A DNA stretch of 64,000 bases from Ferrimicrobium sp. (GTDB taxonomy: Bacteria; Actinomycetota; Acidimicrobiia; Acidimicrobiales; Acidimicrobiaceae): the NCBI RefSeq assembly GCF_027364955.1, contig NZ_DAHXOI010000002.1, positions 171,525 to 235,524 on the forward strand, written 5' to 3'. The notes beneath the pieces were generated by a model. It searched no databases, had not been told where the DNA came from, and saw nothing but the letters and a program-made list of their open reading frames with translations. Below are positions 8,297 through 16,390 of this stretch, one piece after another. A program made the position numbers and the translations under genes. Position 1 is the stretch's first letter. The number at the start of each line of letters is the position of its first letter.

Positions 8297-10695
8297 GCGC
8301 AACCAATCACGAAAGTGGCGTGCCAGCAGTCGTAGTCCTTGGCGGACTTGGCTTATCTCTCGTCGCGGGACTGTGGGTCGCCATGAAAGCCGTGAGCGCA
8401 ATCTGGGGACCGGTGGATATGACATTTGCCAAGTTCTTGGCGACTCTGTGGCTGGTGCACTCTAGCGTGGTCTATCGAACACACCAGCTGCTCCCCAATC
8501 CCCTGCTCTGGCGGGTGAGCGCCACAGCGATAGCTCTTCTCGTCTTTGGTGCGGGGATGGTGAGCCTGCTCGTGGGTATTCACCTCTTCCAATCAGTTGG
8601 ATCGGGTTCCAAACTCTTTGGCTCTCGGTCCGCCCTTGACAAGAGATCCGATGATCCGGCGAGGTGGTTGCCCTTTGACTCGCGCAAGTACAAGCCCTTC
8701 AGCCCAGCCGAGGTCGTCCAACAAGACCAGGTCCACCCCAGTGGAACGACAATACCCGTTGGCGAGCGATGCTTAGACAGCTACGGTTTCATGCTCGGTT
8801 ACGCACGCGATAACCCCGAGGACCCGATCGCAATCTCCTCCGAACTCTCGATGCTCCTCGCAGGAGAGGCACGATCAGGCAAGACCATGGGGTTTGTGAT
8901 CCCTTGGGTGTCACAATGGCTGGGTCCTATCATCACGACCAGTACCCGTGTAGAGGTGATCCGGGCAACCCTGCTCGCGCGCCGGCGTGTCTCGGATCAC
9001 ATCTATGTGCTCACCCTGCCAGGGGTGCAGATCCCGGAGGGAGTACAGCCGATCAGCTATGACATCTGCTGGTTCTACAATGAGGAACTCGACTCCCTCG
9101 TAGAGTCAGCTGAACGAAGGGCCGCTATCTTTGCCGCAGTCGCTGGCGACTCGAACCAACCGGTCTGGGAGAATGCAACGAAACAGATCTTCGCGTGTCT
9201 CTTGTTGATCGGCTTCGCCTGGCGATACGCCCAGGTGGAATTTCTTGGCAAGGACATCGCATCGGCAAAACCGAGCCTTGGAAGCGACGACCCAAAGACC
9301 CACCACATCGACATGCTGAAGAAATTCGCGAATCTCGAGTGGACCCGGACAAAGGAGAAGGTCGATACGGTGACGGAGTTCCTCAAAGCCAACATCCCAA
9401 ACGGGAGAGGAGTACATGCTGGATCATACGTTGCAAGCGTCGCTCAGACCTTCCAGGGCAACGCTGGCAATACCGAGTTTGCCCAGACAATCACCGGCAT
9501 GATCGCCGTTGCCTTAGGAAAGCTCAACGACCCCCAGGTGGCCGCCGTCTTTTCTACCCGCTGGGATCAGCCGGTGTTTGACCCTGAGACATTCTTGGCT
9601 GAATCTGGAACGCTGTATCTCATATCGCGCAGTGAGGATTCCACCGATCTCGCCAAGTTCTTCAGCCTTGTGGTGAACGAAGTCGCAGCCGCAGCACGAA
9701 GACGAGCGAGTCGCATGAGTCGATGCGATCCAGGGCTTGCCCTCATACTCGATGAGATCGCCAACATCGCTCCCCTCCCCAATCTCAGCACCTACATGTC
9801 CGAGGGTGGAGGTAACGGCATCACTACTGTTGCGGTGGTGCAAAACCTGCGCCAATTGATCACGCTCTATGGTGAGGGTAAGGGTAAAGAGATCATCTCG
9901 AGTGCCAACGTCATCGCGACCTTTGGCGGTTCCAAAGCTAGGGAAGACCTAGAGATGTTCTCCGAACTCGCGGGACGCAGCACAGTCCAGGTGTCGAGCT
10001 ATGACAAGAGCGGCAACATCACTGGGCGTAGTGACTCCACAGAGGCCGCTATCGACCCAAACCGAATTGCCAACATGCCCCGGGGTTGGATTTACCTGAA
10101 GCTGCCAAACTCAGACCCGATACTTGTCAAGACATTCCACTGGGCAGGTGAGCCTGCACGCGTTTGGAGCGCACACCCTTTCAAGGCACTCAAGTGGTCC
10201 CGAGAATGGGGACAATCACTGGGTGATGAAGGGTCCAGCTTCCCTTTCCACGGTACCAACCGGTCCCTCAGTTGGCGTGCAATTCATGACCTCACCCTCG
10301 AATCCAATGGACTCAGCCTCCATCCTCTCCAAGTGGAGATCAGCGCAAATCTCGGACTGGGCGACAAAGGAGGGCCCAAAACATCACAAGAAGACAGCGA
10401 AGAATCGGAGCCGCGAACGAGAAGGCACCGGGGAGAGGCAGTCCAAGACCTCCGTCCTAGCGACAGCAAGCCTACATCTGCGCCTGGACCTACACCACCG
10501 GCGGATATGGATATGCGACCCGCCCGACGTCTGGAAAACACGCCTACATCCCAAGTGAATACCCCACACAACCGTGGTGACAAGTTGGCACGGCTACGAC
10601 AGCAGATGATCGACAACGCCGGCAAACGCTGGACCGCCAACGACGAGGATATGGACATCCTATTTAGAGAGGTACCCGATGACACTGACGCCTGA
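8293..10695 (+). CDS. VirD4/TraG-type coupling ATPase
   Basis: An 800-residue protein. Residues 10-105 contain three or so membrane helices. A P-loop GEARSGKT is at about residue 190 and a Walker B LILDEIANI at about 484, followed by a sequence resembling the TraG motif in which a Gly-rich loop precedes VVQNLRQL. These are the hallmarks of type IV coupling proteins, hexameric ATPases that bring the relaxosome to the secretion channel. The C-terminal 130 residues are hydrophilic, Pro- and Arg-rich and probably disordered. The start is GTG overlapping the previous stop (GTGA). The next gene starts inside its 3' end. Confidence 0.9.
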   Translation: MSATNHESGVPAVVVLGGLGLSLVAGLWVAMKAVSAIWGPVDMTFAKFLATLWLVHSSVVYRTHQLLPNPLLWRVSATAIALLVFGAGMVSLLVGIHLFQSVGSGSKLFGSRSALDKRSDDPARWLPFDSRKYKPFSPAEVVQQDQVHPSGTTIPVGERCLDSYGFMLGYARDNPEDPIAISSELSMLLAGEARSGKTMGFVIPWVSQWLGPIITTSTRVEVIRATLLARRRVSDHIYVLTLPGVQIPEGVQPISYDICWFYNEELDSLVESAERRAAIFAAVAGDSNQPVWENATKQIFACLLLIGFAWRYAQVEFLGKDIASAKPSLGSDDPKTHHIDMLKKFANLEWTRTKEKVDTVTEFLKANIPNGRGVHAGSYVASVAQTFQGNAGNTEFAQTITGMIAVALGKLNDPQVAAVFSTRWDQPVFDPETFLAESGTLYLISRSEDSTDLAKFFSLVVNEVAAAARRRASRMSRCDPGLALILDEIANIAPLPNLSTYMSEGGGNGITTVAVVQNLRQLITLYGEGKGKEIISSANVIATFGGSKAREDLEMFSELAGRSTVQVSSYDKSGNITGRSDSTEAAIDPNRIANMPRGWIYLKLPNSDPILVKTFHWAGEPARVWSAHPFKALKWSREWGQSLGDEGSSFPFHGTNRSLSWRAIHDLTLESNGLSLHPLQVEISANLGLGDKGGPKTSQEDSEESEPRTRRHRGEAVQDLRPSDSKPTSAPGPTPPADMDMRPARRLENTPTSQVNTPHNRGDKLARLRQQMIDNAGKRWTANDEDMDILFREVPDDTDA

Positions 10696-11155
10696 GGACA
10701 ACCAATTCACAGCGATCGAGGCACCGCTGACCTTCCTAGCACTACGAGGATCTCTTGTATCGCAGCGACGGGTAGCTGAACAACTTGGGATGACCGACTT
10801 ACTCGGCGAGATTGACCCGCTCTTAGCCGAGACCGAGGCTGCTACTCGTACCCTCTTGCTAAAGACACCGATGCCAGATGATGAGTATTTGGATCCGATC
10901 TTCGACGAGGAGTTCCTCGCCCTGTGCCAGCTGATGGGGGTCAACGTTCTCGCTTGGGTGAATCAGCCTCAGATTCTTGCGCGACTGCGCGACCCTGACG
11001 CCATCCTATCGAGGTGGGTCGCGACCGCCGCGTGGAACGCGGATGGTGTTGATGCCGCGGCTGAATCCACGATCTCATATTCAGAGAGTATCGCAGAGGT
11101 TAAGGGGGCTATTCATGCACTCTTCCGGATCCTTCTTGATAGCGGTCTTATATAG
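10679..11155 (+). CDS. Unknown 158-aa element protein, last gene of the T4SS operon
   Basis: A mostly helical, acidic, soluble-looking protein without recognisable motif or membrane segment. Its ATG lies 17 bp inside the end of the coupling-protein gene, so it is probably translated by coupling. Position suggests an accessory role with the coupling ATPase, but no function can be assigned. The stop codon is embedded in TTATATAGG, an AT-rich stretch resembling the element's promoter boxes. Confidence 0.6.
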   Translation: MTLTPEDNQFTAIEAPLTFLALRGSLVSQRRVAEQLGMTDLLGEIDPLLAETEAATRTLLLKTPMPDDEYLDPIFDEEFLALCQLMGVNVLAWVNQPQILARLRDPDAILSRWVATAAWNADGVDAAAESTISYSESIAEVKGAIHALFRILLDSGLI

Positions 11156-11229
11156 GTTTCGTATGTCCTCTGTTTAAGTAACGCATACTCTCATACCGAT
11201 AGATACTGTGAGGCATCACGAGGTATGGT

Positions 11230-12027
11230 ATGGGAACTGCATGTGACGATGAGGCAATCGCGCTAATTCAATCACTACAAGCTGGGGATCAAGAGTCTTT
11301 CCCGGAACTTATGGAGATTCTGAAACCCATGGTGGAGTATGCCGTGTGGCAGTTCACTCACGGGAGTGTGCGCTATGCTGATGACCTCTTACAAGAAGCA
11401 TGGATTGGCGTTTACAAAGCCGCACAGCGCTATGACACAATTGCCTATCCGCATTTGCTCAAAACCTATTTCCGAACTGCAATCATCAATCAGCTCGTGC
11501 TCGCCGATTCCCAAACAGCCGATTCATTGGCCCCACCAAGGGCTATCGCACGGTTCCAGCGCGATGCTGTCAAAGGACACGTCGACTGGTCCCAATCTAA
11601 CGAGGAGATCCACCGCTCATACCCACAAGTCAACCTCGTCGAAATTGAACGGGTCCGCACGTTTGGTGGTTGTTCCGTCACCTGCATGAGCAATTTCCCT
11701 GAGGTGTACGACTCACTCACCGGTAAATACTCTGACGCCCCAGCGTTCGACGAGTGGGCAACCACTCGGGTTGACATTGAGCAGATCCTCACCGAGGTCA
11801 GGGCACAGGTTAGTCCTATACACTACCGTGTCTTTGAGCTACGATTCTTGCAGGACTTGAGTCGGCCAAGCGTGGCCAGGATGTTAGGGCTGAGCGTTGT
11901 TCGTGTCTATACGCTTGAACGCCAACTGCTCGCAACGCAATTTCTCGTTCGCTATACAGAGTCCAGCGCCCCGACTCCAGAGACGCTGCGTTCGCTGTTG
12001 GCACAAACCCTCTCTGCAACTGCTTGA
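11230..12027 (+). CDS. Element-encoded sigma-70-family RNA polymerase sigma factor
   Basis: A 265-residue protein with both DNA-contacting sigma regions. Region 2 is at about residues 30-90: YADDLLQEAWIGVYKAA, then a TYFRTAIINQ helix. Region 4 is at about 190-240: YRVFELRFLQDLSRPSVARM with LGLSVVRVYTLERQL as the recognition helix. The 80-residue linker between them is longer than in many ECF factors. Start ATG at 11230 has GAGG 7 bp upstream. No anti-sigma gene is evident next to it. It follows the T4SS operon by 75 bp and could recognise the recurring GCATATACAT boxes of the element (inference). Confidence 0.8.
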   Translation: MGTACDDEAIALIQSLQAGDQESFPELMEILKPMVEYAVWQFTHGSVRYADDLLQEAWIGVYKAAQRYDTIAYPHLLKTYFRTAIINQLVLADSQTADSLAPPRAIARFQRDAVKGHVDWSQSNEEIHRSYPQVNLVEIERVRTFGGCSVTCMSNFPEVYDSLTGKYSDAPAFDEWATTRVDIEQILTEVRAQVSPIHYRVFELRFLQDLSRPSVARMLGLSVVRVYTLERQLLATQFLVRYTESSAPTPETLRSLLAQTLSATA

Positions 12028-12045
12028 GCAGCTAGGGTCGCCCAT

Positions 12046-12075
12046 AGCTGGCTATAGCCGAGCTGGCTATAGCCG
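12046..12075. repeat. Tandem 15-bp repeat containing two GGCTATAGCC palindromes
   Basis: Two perfect copies of AGCTGGCTATAGCCG lie end to end. Each contains the 10-bp palindrome GGCTATAGCC. They lie between convergent genes, the second overlapping the 3' end of the minus-strand gene. They could form small hairpins or be a pair of protein sites on one DNA face offset (15 bp centre to centre). Confidence 0.75.
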
Positions 12076-12642
12076 CCGGTGCCTGCGGTACCTTGGTCTG
12101 TCTGGTGTAGTCGCGGGGTTGACCGGTTGGGCGAGGTCCATCCCCTCATCGCCAGCATCAGCCATGGCTGGCACTGCCCCAGAGGCCTGGTCGTGACTTT
12201 GGATCTCCCCCAAGCTACGATCGGGACCACTTGTGGTTACTGCTACCGCGGGTTCGTCACCTTCGCCAGGGGTGGCCGTGAAGGCGATACCATCCTCGAT
12301 CCCATAAGCGTAGGCATGGATGATCTTGGCAAGGATATCTGCATTGGTCTCGGGTGGAATGAATCGGCGCATCTGCTCAAGTACAAACTCTCGTCTCTCG
12401 GCATCCGACGGGTCCGGCGGGTCGATGAACTCGTCAATGAGCCCACGCTGGATCTCTCTGTGTGCACGGTTGCGCAGGGAGCGCAAACTGCCAATAGCCA
12501 CCGCGATGTCGGTCTCGATTGGCAGCCTCGACAGGTACCAGAGAGGATTGCTCATGCTCTCGGCCAAATCGTGAGGGGTAAGACCTGATCCGAGCAGGCT
12601 CAAGAGTTCGCTGACTGTTGCTGGTCCGTCCATCTCATTCAC
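12067..12642 (-). CDS. Unknown element protein of about 191 aa
   Basis: No family recognised. The first 130 residues are helical with conserved-looking hydrophobic pattern; the last 60 are low-complexity and end in a basic RPRYRRHRRL tail, which could contact nucleic acid. The GTG at 12642 (VNEMDG) has AAGG 7 bp upstream and is the preferred start; ATG 12633 and GTG 12705 are alternatives. An AAAGGAGG ribosome-binding-like stretch at about 12690 has no in-frame ATG, GTG or TTG at good distance. It is divergent from the gene at 12755, and both face the near-perfect 30-bp palindrome at 12720-12749. Confidence 0.55.
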   Translation of the reverse strand: MNEMDGPATVSELLSLLGSGLTPHDLAESMSNPLWYLSRLPIETDIAVAIGSLRSLRNRAHREIQRGLIDEFIDPPDPSDAERREFVLEQMRRFIPPETNADILAKIIHAYAYGIEDGIAFTATPGEGDEPAVAVTTSGPDRSLGEIQSHDQASGAVPAMADAGDEGMDLAQPVNPATTPDRPRYRRHRRL

Positions 12643-12719
12643 ACCGAAGCCTTTGGCATCGCGATCATCGATCGCAGCAGCTCCGGCCCTCCTTTCACTT
12701 GTCACTAGCTCTTCACATG

Positions 12720-12749
12720 ATGTATATGCTCCGCGCGGTGCATATACAT
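12720..12749. promoter_or_regulatory. Near-perfect 30-bp palindrome made of two opposed GCATATACAT boxes
   Basis: Two inverted copies of GCATATACAT (12720-12729 on minus, 12740-12749 on plus) flank a 10-bp spacer containing the palindrome CCGCGCGG; 28 of 30 bases are symmetric. The plus-strand box ends 5 bp before the ATG at 12755. The minus-strand copy faces the gene ending at 12067. The geometry suggests two divergent promoters, an operator, or both. Confidence 0.7.
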
Positions 12750-12754
12750 GGGTA

Positions 12755-13453
12755 ATGGCACAAGATTTTTCACATGGCAAGATAGTACAGATACCAGTAG
12801 CGCGGTTTCCAAGGGATGACCTGCCCACTCTCGATCCCGATATCAAAGATGATGAGGAGCAGTATCGCGCAGGAATCGAGCACGTCACGATCTCTCTAGA
12901 GCACAACAACGCCGAAGACTGGTACTGGCGGTACGGGAAGGAGAGGCTGTATGCCCAACTTCGAGTGCTGGATCCCAAAAAGAGAGTGTCCTGGGAGGAG
13001 CTACACCGGTTCGTGAGTACCTACGCATGGATTGAGGGCAAGTGGAGGTTCATGTTGTCCAAACCGTGTTGGATGTTGCACATGGATGTCGTCGATCGAG
13101 TGGTGATGCTTTATCAGGGGCGCAAGAACTATGAAGAGACTCGGTTTAAGGCCGATCCGCGGGCACACCTGGATTTCCTCAGCCTGTTGGATCGCATCGT
13201 CGAAGATGTACGCGAGTTGCTGTCACACTGTGAAATCAAGGTTGACTCAGAGGGCGATGAGAACTACGCCTACATCCATCACGATGGTGGAGAGTATGTG
13301 CACACCTGGATCCCCAACCTCTTGCACCGTGTCACCGAATGGGAAGGCTTAGCCCCACCAGAGTCACCCGTCATGTGTGCGACTCCAGCGAGCTCCCCCG
13401 ACGACAGATTGCCAGATGCGGGTGACCTCGACGACACGGAAAGCCCTTGGTAG
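12755..13453 (+). CDS. Unknown 232-aa element protein, probably leaderless
   Basis: No family recognised. The protein is rich in Trp, Tyr and charged residues, with a compact helical middle (about 50-150) and a His/Asp-containing stretch (YIHHDGGEYVHTW, about residue 190) that could bind metal, though no known motif is matched. The last 35 residues are disordered and acidic. ATG 12755 was chosen because GCATATACAT ends 5 bp before it and no Shine-Dalgarno is present, as expected for a leaderless message. The gene is divergent from the one at 12067-12642. Confidence 0.65.
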   Translation: MAQDFSHGKIVQIPVARFPRDDLPTLDPDIKDDEEQYRAGIEHVTISLEHNNAEDWYWRYGKERLYAQLRVLDPKKRVSWEELHRFVSTYAWIEGKWRFMLSKPCWMLHMDVVDRVVMLYQGRKNYEETRFKADPRAHLDFLSLLDRIVEDVRELLSHCEIKVDSEGDENYAYIHHDGGEYVHTWIPNLLHRVTEWEGLAPPESPVMCATPASSPDDRLPDAGDLDDTESPW

Positions 13454-13515
13454 GGTCGTACACTGTGGTGAGGAATTCCAGTGGAGTTGCAATCTGATTG
13501 AGAACGGAGACCCCC

Positions 13516-13692
13516 ATGAACGTCGAAATACGAGACAACAAGCTCTACATCGAAATTGAACTCGACACACCGACACCATCATCGTCTGGCAAGACGTTGG
13601 TGGTGGCCAGCACGCATGGGAATACCGTGACCTCAGCGATGATCAACGGCAAGCCAGTCATCATAGGACTAAACGCCTACATCAAGCCCTAA
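13516..13692 (+). CDS. Small 58-aa element protein
   Basis: A 58-residue beta-rich protein beginning MNVEIRDNKLYIEIEL and containing GKTLVVASTHGN followed by GKPVIIGLNAYI. This style of small protein is common in mobile elements, with no established function known to me. ATG 13516 has ACGGAG 6 bp upstream, which decides it over an in-frame TTG at 13498. It starts 62 bp after the preceding gene on the same strand and may be cotranscribed with it. Confidence 0.65.
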   Translation: MNVEIRDNKLYIEIELDTPTPSSSGKTLVVASTHGNTVTSAMINGKPVIIGLNAYIKP

Positions 13693-13782
13693 GACGGCGC
13701 ACTAGGCCCACAAACGTCAAGCCCTGGACTCGACGTACATCTTCCAGAACGGCTGCATATATGACACCAGAAAGGAGGGCAG

Positions 13783-14598
13783 ATGCGCAGCGACCTAGTG
13801 CTGAATTTAGCCCAGCCGGGCGATGGGCAACCCTTCATCCCTATCCCATACCTAACACCGAAAGCCATGCGAAGCCTCGGGAGAAGTATCTGGAGAACGA
13901 CCAAACATGTCCGCATCCAGGGAGGTCCGTTCGCGATCAACGGATGGGGAGCGTTCCAAGAGACGTTCGTCATTGACGATATCGAATCTGCCCGTTATGT
14001 ATCGTGGTACTACAAACTTCTGGCCCGGGCTTATCTCAACAACATTACTGCTGGTCAATTGTACGAAATGATGACTGTCGACATGGTCTCTGACTTTGTC
14101 CGCACGTTCTACTTCGCGACGAAGCAACCCCGTCATCCGGCTATGGTTCTAGTTCACCAGGACCTAGGCGCGATATTGGGTGCCCACCTGCGCTTTGACA
14201 ACGACAAAGTGCACTGGGGCCTAGACAAGCGCTACGTGGGGCTCATGAGCAGGATAGCAAACCTGGGGATGCTGTTCCTGGTGGCCTCTCCAGAGCCGTT
14301 CTTTATGATGGGGTGGTTGTGGCGCGAGCCGGGCAAACCCTGGCGACGCAAGCGTGCGTGGTTCACTCACAGCTACGATCCAACAAGTGACCTGCTGCAA
14401 ACCACTCCGTTCCATGCGCCAGGGAGTGTTGGAGCATCGCACATCCCCACGCTCTATGACACCAACATCTACGTGCCCGGTCATGTTCGACACGTCAAGG
14501 AGAGGCGAATACCCGAAGGTGGATGGTCTGCACCCAAGAGTCGCCTGGCGCTGCGATCCGGTCCCAAGGATACGAGCGCGCCTACGTGGTTCGGTTAG
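13783..14598 (+). CDS. Unknown 271-aa element protein
   Basis: No family recognised. One hydrophobic aromatic-rich segment (about residues 160-185, ending FFMMGWLW) may be a membrane helix or a buried core; the rest is soluble-looking with many basic and aromatic residues and a Pro/Arg-rich end. A strong AAGGAGG lies 5 bp or so before the ATG, and a GCATATAT box lies about 20 bp upstream, so this gene seems to have a short leader rather than being leaderless. It is the last intact gene before the IS3 remnant. Confidence 0.6.
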   Translation: MRSDLVLNLAQPGDGQPFIPIPYLTPKAMRSLGRSIWRTTKHVRIQGGPFAINGWGAFQETFVIDDIESARYVSWYYKLLARAYLNNITAGQLYEMMTVDMVSDFVRTFYFATKQPRHPAMVLVHQDLGAILGAHLRFDNDKVHWGLDKRYVGLMSRIANLGMLFLVASPEPFFMMGWLWREPGKPWRRKRAWFTHSYDPTSDLLQTTPFHAPGSVGASHIPTLYDTNIYVPGHVRHVKERRIPEGGWSAPKSRLALRSGPKDTSAPTWFG

Positions 14599-14624
14599 CC
14601 GTCTCTAAGGATGGATCTAGTTTT

Positions 14625-14762
14625 GCAAATGAGAAGAGGCTTCACTCGAGCATCGACTATTTATCGCCGATTCAGTCCAAACAATCCGCTACGCTGCAGG
14701 CTGCACAGATAAGCGGGATCCAGTGTCGCATTGGTGAGCAATTCCACCTATCCACTCGGTGA
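14625..14762 (+). pseudogene. C-terminal remnant of an IS3-family transposase (OrfB)
   Basis: The translation begins ANEKRLHSSIDYLSPIQ, matching the diagnostic C-terminal end of IS3-family OrfB (RLHSS.GY.SP), then runs about 28 residues to a stop. The DDE catalytic domain is absent upstream, where an unrelated element gene ends at 14598. This is therefore a fragment left by an insertion sequence and marks a past rearrangement next to the two metabolic genes. Confidence 0.75.
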
Positions 14763-14818
14763 AGATTGCAGTGAAACCTTGTGGATGGGGCGCGCAGTCC
14801 TTGTCTGTTCGGTTGCTG

Positions 14819-14860
14819 TCAACGTACCTGACGGAAGTGGACCTTGTGGAGGCTAGCTGT
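14819..14860. repeat. Imperfect direct repeat flanking the aldo/keto reductase gene (copy 1)
   Basis: TCAACGTACCTG here recurs exactly at 15758-15769, and in both places GAGGCTA(G/A)CTG follows at the same 30-bp spacing. One copy lies just past the stop of the aldo/keto reductase gene and the other just before its start region, next to the VOC gene stop. The gene is thus bracketed by a repeat of about 40 bp, perhaps from duplication or insertion of a cassette. Confidence 0.6.
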
Positions 14861-15747
14861 TATGAGAGCTCGTTGAGGCGAGAGAGGTCGGCTGGCGAAA
14901 GGACGATGGCTTCAACCGCAAGGTTCTCTTCGAGGTGTGCTACCGAAGAGGTGCCAGGGATGAGGAGCACGTTGGCTGATCGGGCGAGCAACCACGCGAG
15001 CCCAACCTGAGCTGGTGAGATCGCCCGCTCGGAGGCAACTTCCTTGACAACAGCCTGCTCCATTACCTTGGGCATGTGGGGAAAGGCAGATCCAAGCGGG
15101 AAGTAAGGCACGTAGGGGATTCCTTCAGCAAGGCACCGTTCAAGGACAGGCGTGTCTGATTGATCAACCAGGCTGAAGGCATTCTGCACGCAGGCGATCG
15201 CGGTGGTGGACAGCGCAAAGTCCAATTGCTCCACGGTGACCGTCGACAGCCCGATGCCAGCGATCTTTCCCTCGTCCCTTAGGGCCGCCATCTCAGCCAG
15301 TTGGTCTTCAAGGGGAACGTCGTGTTTGTCATCCACTTCATGGCGACGCAAATTCACGGCGGTCAGATGATCCACGCCCAAGCTCCGCAGATTCTCCTCA
15401 ACGTCGGCGCGTAGATCTGAGGGCGCCTGAGCCGGGAGCCAGGCTCCCGCGCCATTGCGACGAGCTCCCACTTTTGAGACCAGTGCAAGGTCTGGCGGGT
15501 ATGGATACAGAGCCTCGCGAATGAGTTCGTTTGCGACGTTCGGCCCGTAAAACTGTGCTGTATCGATGTGGTTCACGCCAAGGTCAAGGGTGCGACGTAG
15601 CACCGCGAGCGCCTCGTGGCGGTCTTTGGGCGGTCCGAGCACCCCTGCCCCGGGCAGTTGCATCGCACCGAATCCAATCCGTCGCACAGTCCGGTCAGCG
15701 AGCTGTTGGGTGTCGTTCACCACGATTTCCTCCTGGTTGGTTGTCAT
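14860..15747 (-). CDS. Aldo/keto reductase family oxidoreductase
   Basis: A 295-residue NADPH-dependent (alpha/beta)8-barrel oxidoreductase. The catalytic tetrad is visible as D and Y in DTAQFYGP (about 62-68), K in LVSKVGA (about 90) and H in NLRRHEVD (about 133). The C-terminal cofactor-binding signature is present as IPGTSSVAHLEENL. Length and order fit bacterial AKRs that reduce aldehydes and ketones; the substrate is unknown. The VOC-fold gene starts upstream on the same strand with only a 51-bp gap, so the two may act together in detoxifying carbonyl compounds such as methylglyoxal (inference). It looks like cargo in the mobile element. Confidence 0.9.
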   Translation of the reverse strand: MTTNQEEIVVNDTQQLADRTVRRIGFGAMQLPGAGVLGPPKDRHEALAVLRRTLDLGVNHIDTAQFYGPNVANELIREALYPYPPDLALVSKVGARRNGAGAWLPAQAPSDLRADVEENLRSLGVDHLTAVNLRRHEVDDKHDVPLEDQLAEMAALRDEGKIAGIGLSTVTVEQLDFALSTTAIACVQNAFSLVDQSDTPVLERCLAEGIPYVPYFPLGSAFPHMPKVMEQAVVKEVASERAISPAQVGLAWLLARSANVLLIPGTSSVAHLEENLAVEAIVLSPADLSRLNELS

Positions 15748-15798
15748 CTGGTAGCTATCAACGTACCTGCAGGGTGTGTATGTTATAGAGGCTAACTG

Positions 15799-16194
15799 CT
15801 AGAGGTTGGCGACGAGCTCGATCTCGAAGCCGTCGCTATTTTCGAGATAACTGGCGTGATTGTCGGCTCCCCCGGCACTGGGCTGGCCCTCGGAAAAAAG
15901 AAGCGTCCAGCCGTGCCGGGTGGCTCGTGCTGTGAGATCGGCAAGCTGGCCGAGGTCGCCAGCGTGAAACGCGAGGTGGTTGAGGCCAGGGCGGCATCGG
16001 TCGTAGTGGTCGCTCGTCAGGTCCCGTGATTGCTCAACAACGATGTAGGTGTCACCCAGTCGCCAGCTCTTGCCTTCGGCCCAGTCCTGATAGGGCGTGT
16101 AGCCAAGCGCGACAAGCAGCCAACCGAGGCTATCGACGGCTCGGCCGAGGTCTGGGACCCACAGCTCGACGTGGTGCAGCTCTCCGTACGTCAT
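15799..16194 (-). CDS. VOC (glyoxalase/bleomycin resistance) fold protein
   Basis: A protein of about 131 residues with the vicinal-oxygen-chelate pattern: an N-terminal HHVELWVPDL strand-helix, a central GLNHLAFHAGD and a terminal SYLENSDGFEIELV. The His and Glu at these positions are the usual metal ligands. Such proteins include glyoxalase I, ring-cleaving dioxygenases and thiol transferases; the exact reaction cannot be told. The start is set at ATG 16194 (MTYGELHHVEL), where the family alignment begins; nine more in-frame residues are possible upstream. It precedes the aldo/keto reductase gene on the same strand. Confidence 0.8.
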   Translation of the reverse strand: MTYGELHHVELWVPDLGRAVDSLGWLLVALGYTPYQDWAEGKSWRLGDTYIVVEQSRDLTSDHYDRCRPGLNHLAFHAGDLGQLADLTARATRHGWTLLFSEGQPSAGGADNHASYLENSDGFEIELVANL

Positions 16195-16390
16195 GCGGGC
16201 GTGGCCGGGTGCTCTAAGCACATAGCGGTAGGGAGCTCGACAAGGAGGGCTGGATGGGCGTCACGGTCGGCTTCCAATCCAGAACCCGGCATCGGCATCC
16301 GCTGGATCCCCTTCCGACTGATCTCTTCCAGGTCCACACTCAAGTCCACACGGACACCCTAAGGGTCGAGGCAAGAATAACTTCCCATTT

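Noticed and set aside
12643..12978. Extension of the minus-strand gene ending at 12067 up to 12978 (303 aa).
   Set aside because: The extra N-terminal residues overlap the divergent gene at 12755 and the palindrome, are Ser/Arg-rich, and lack a ribosome-binding site.
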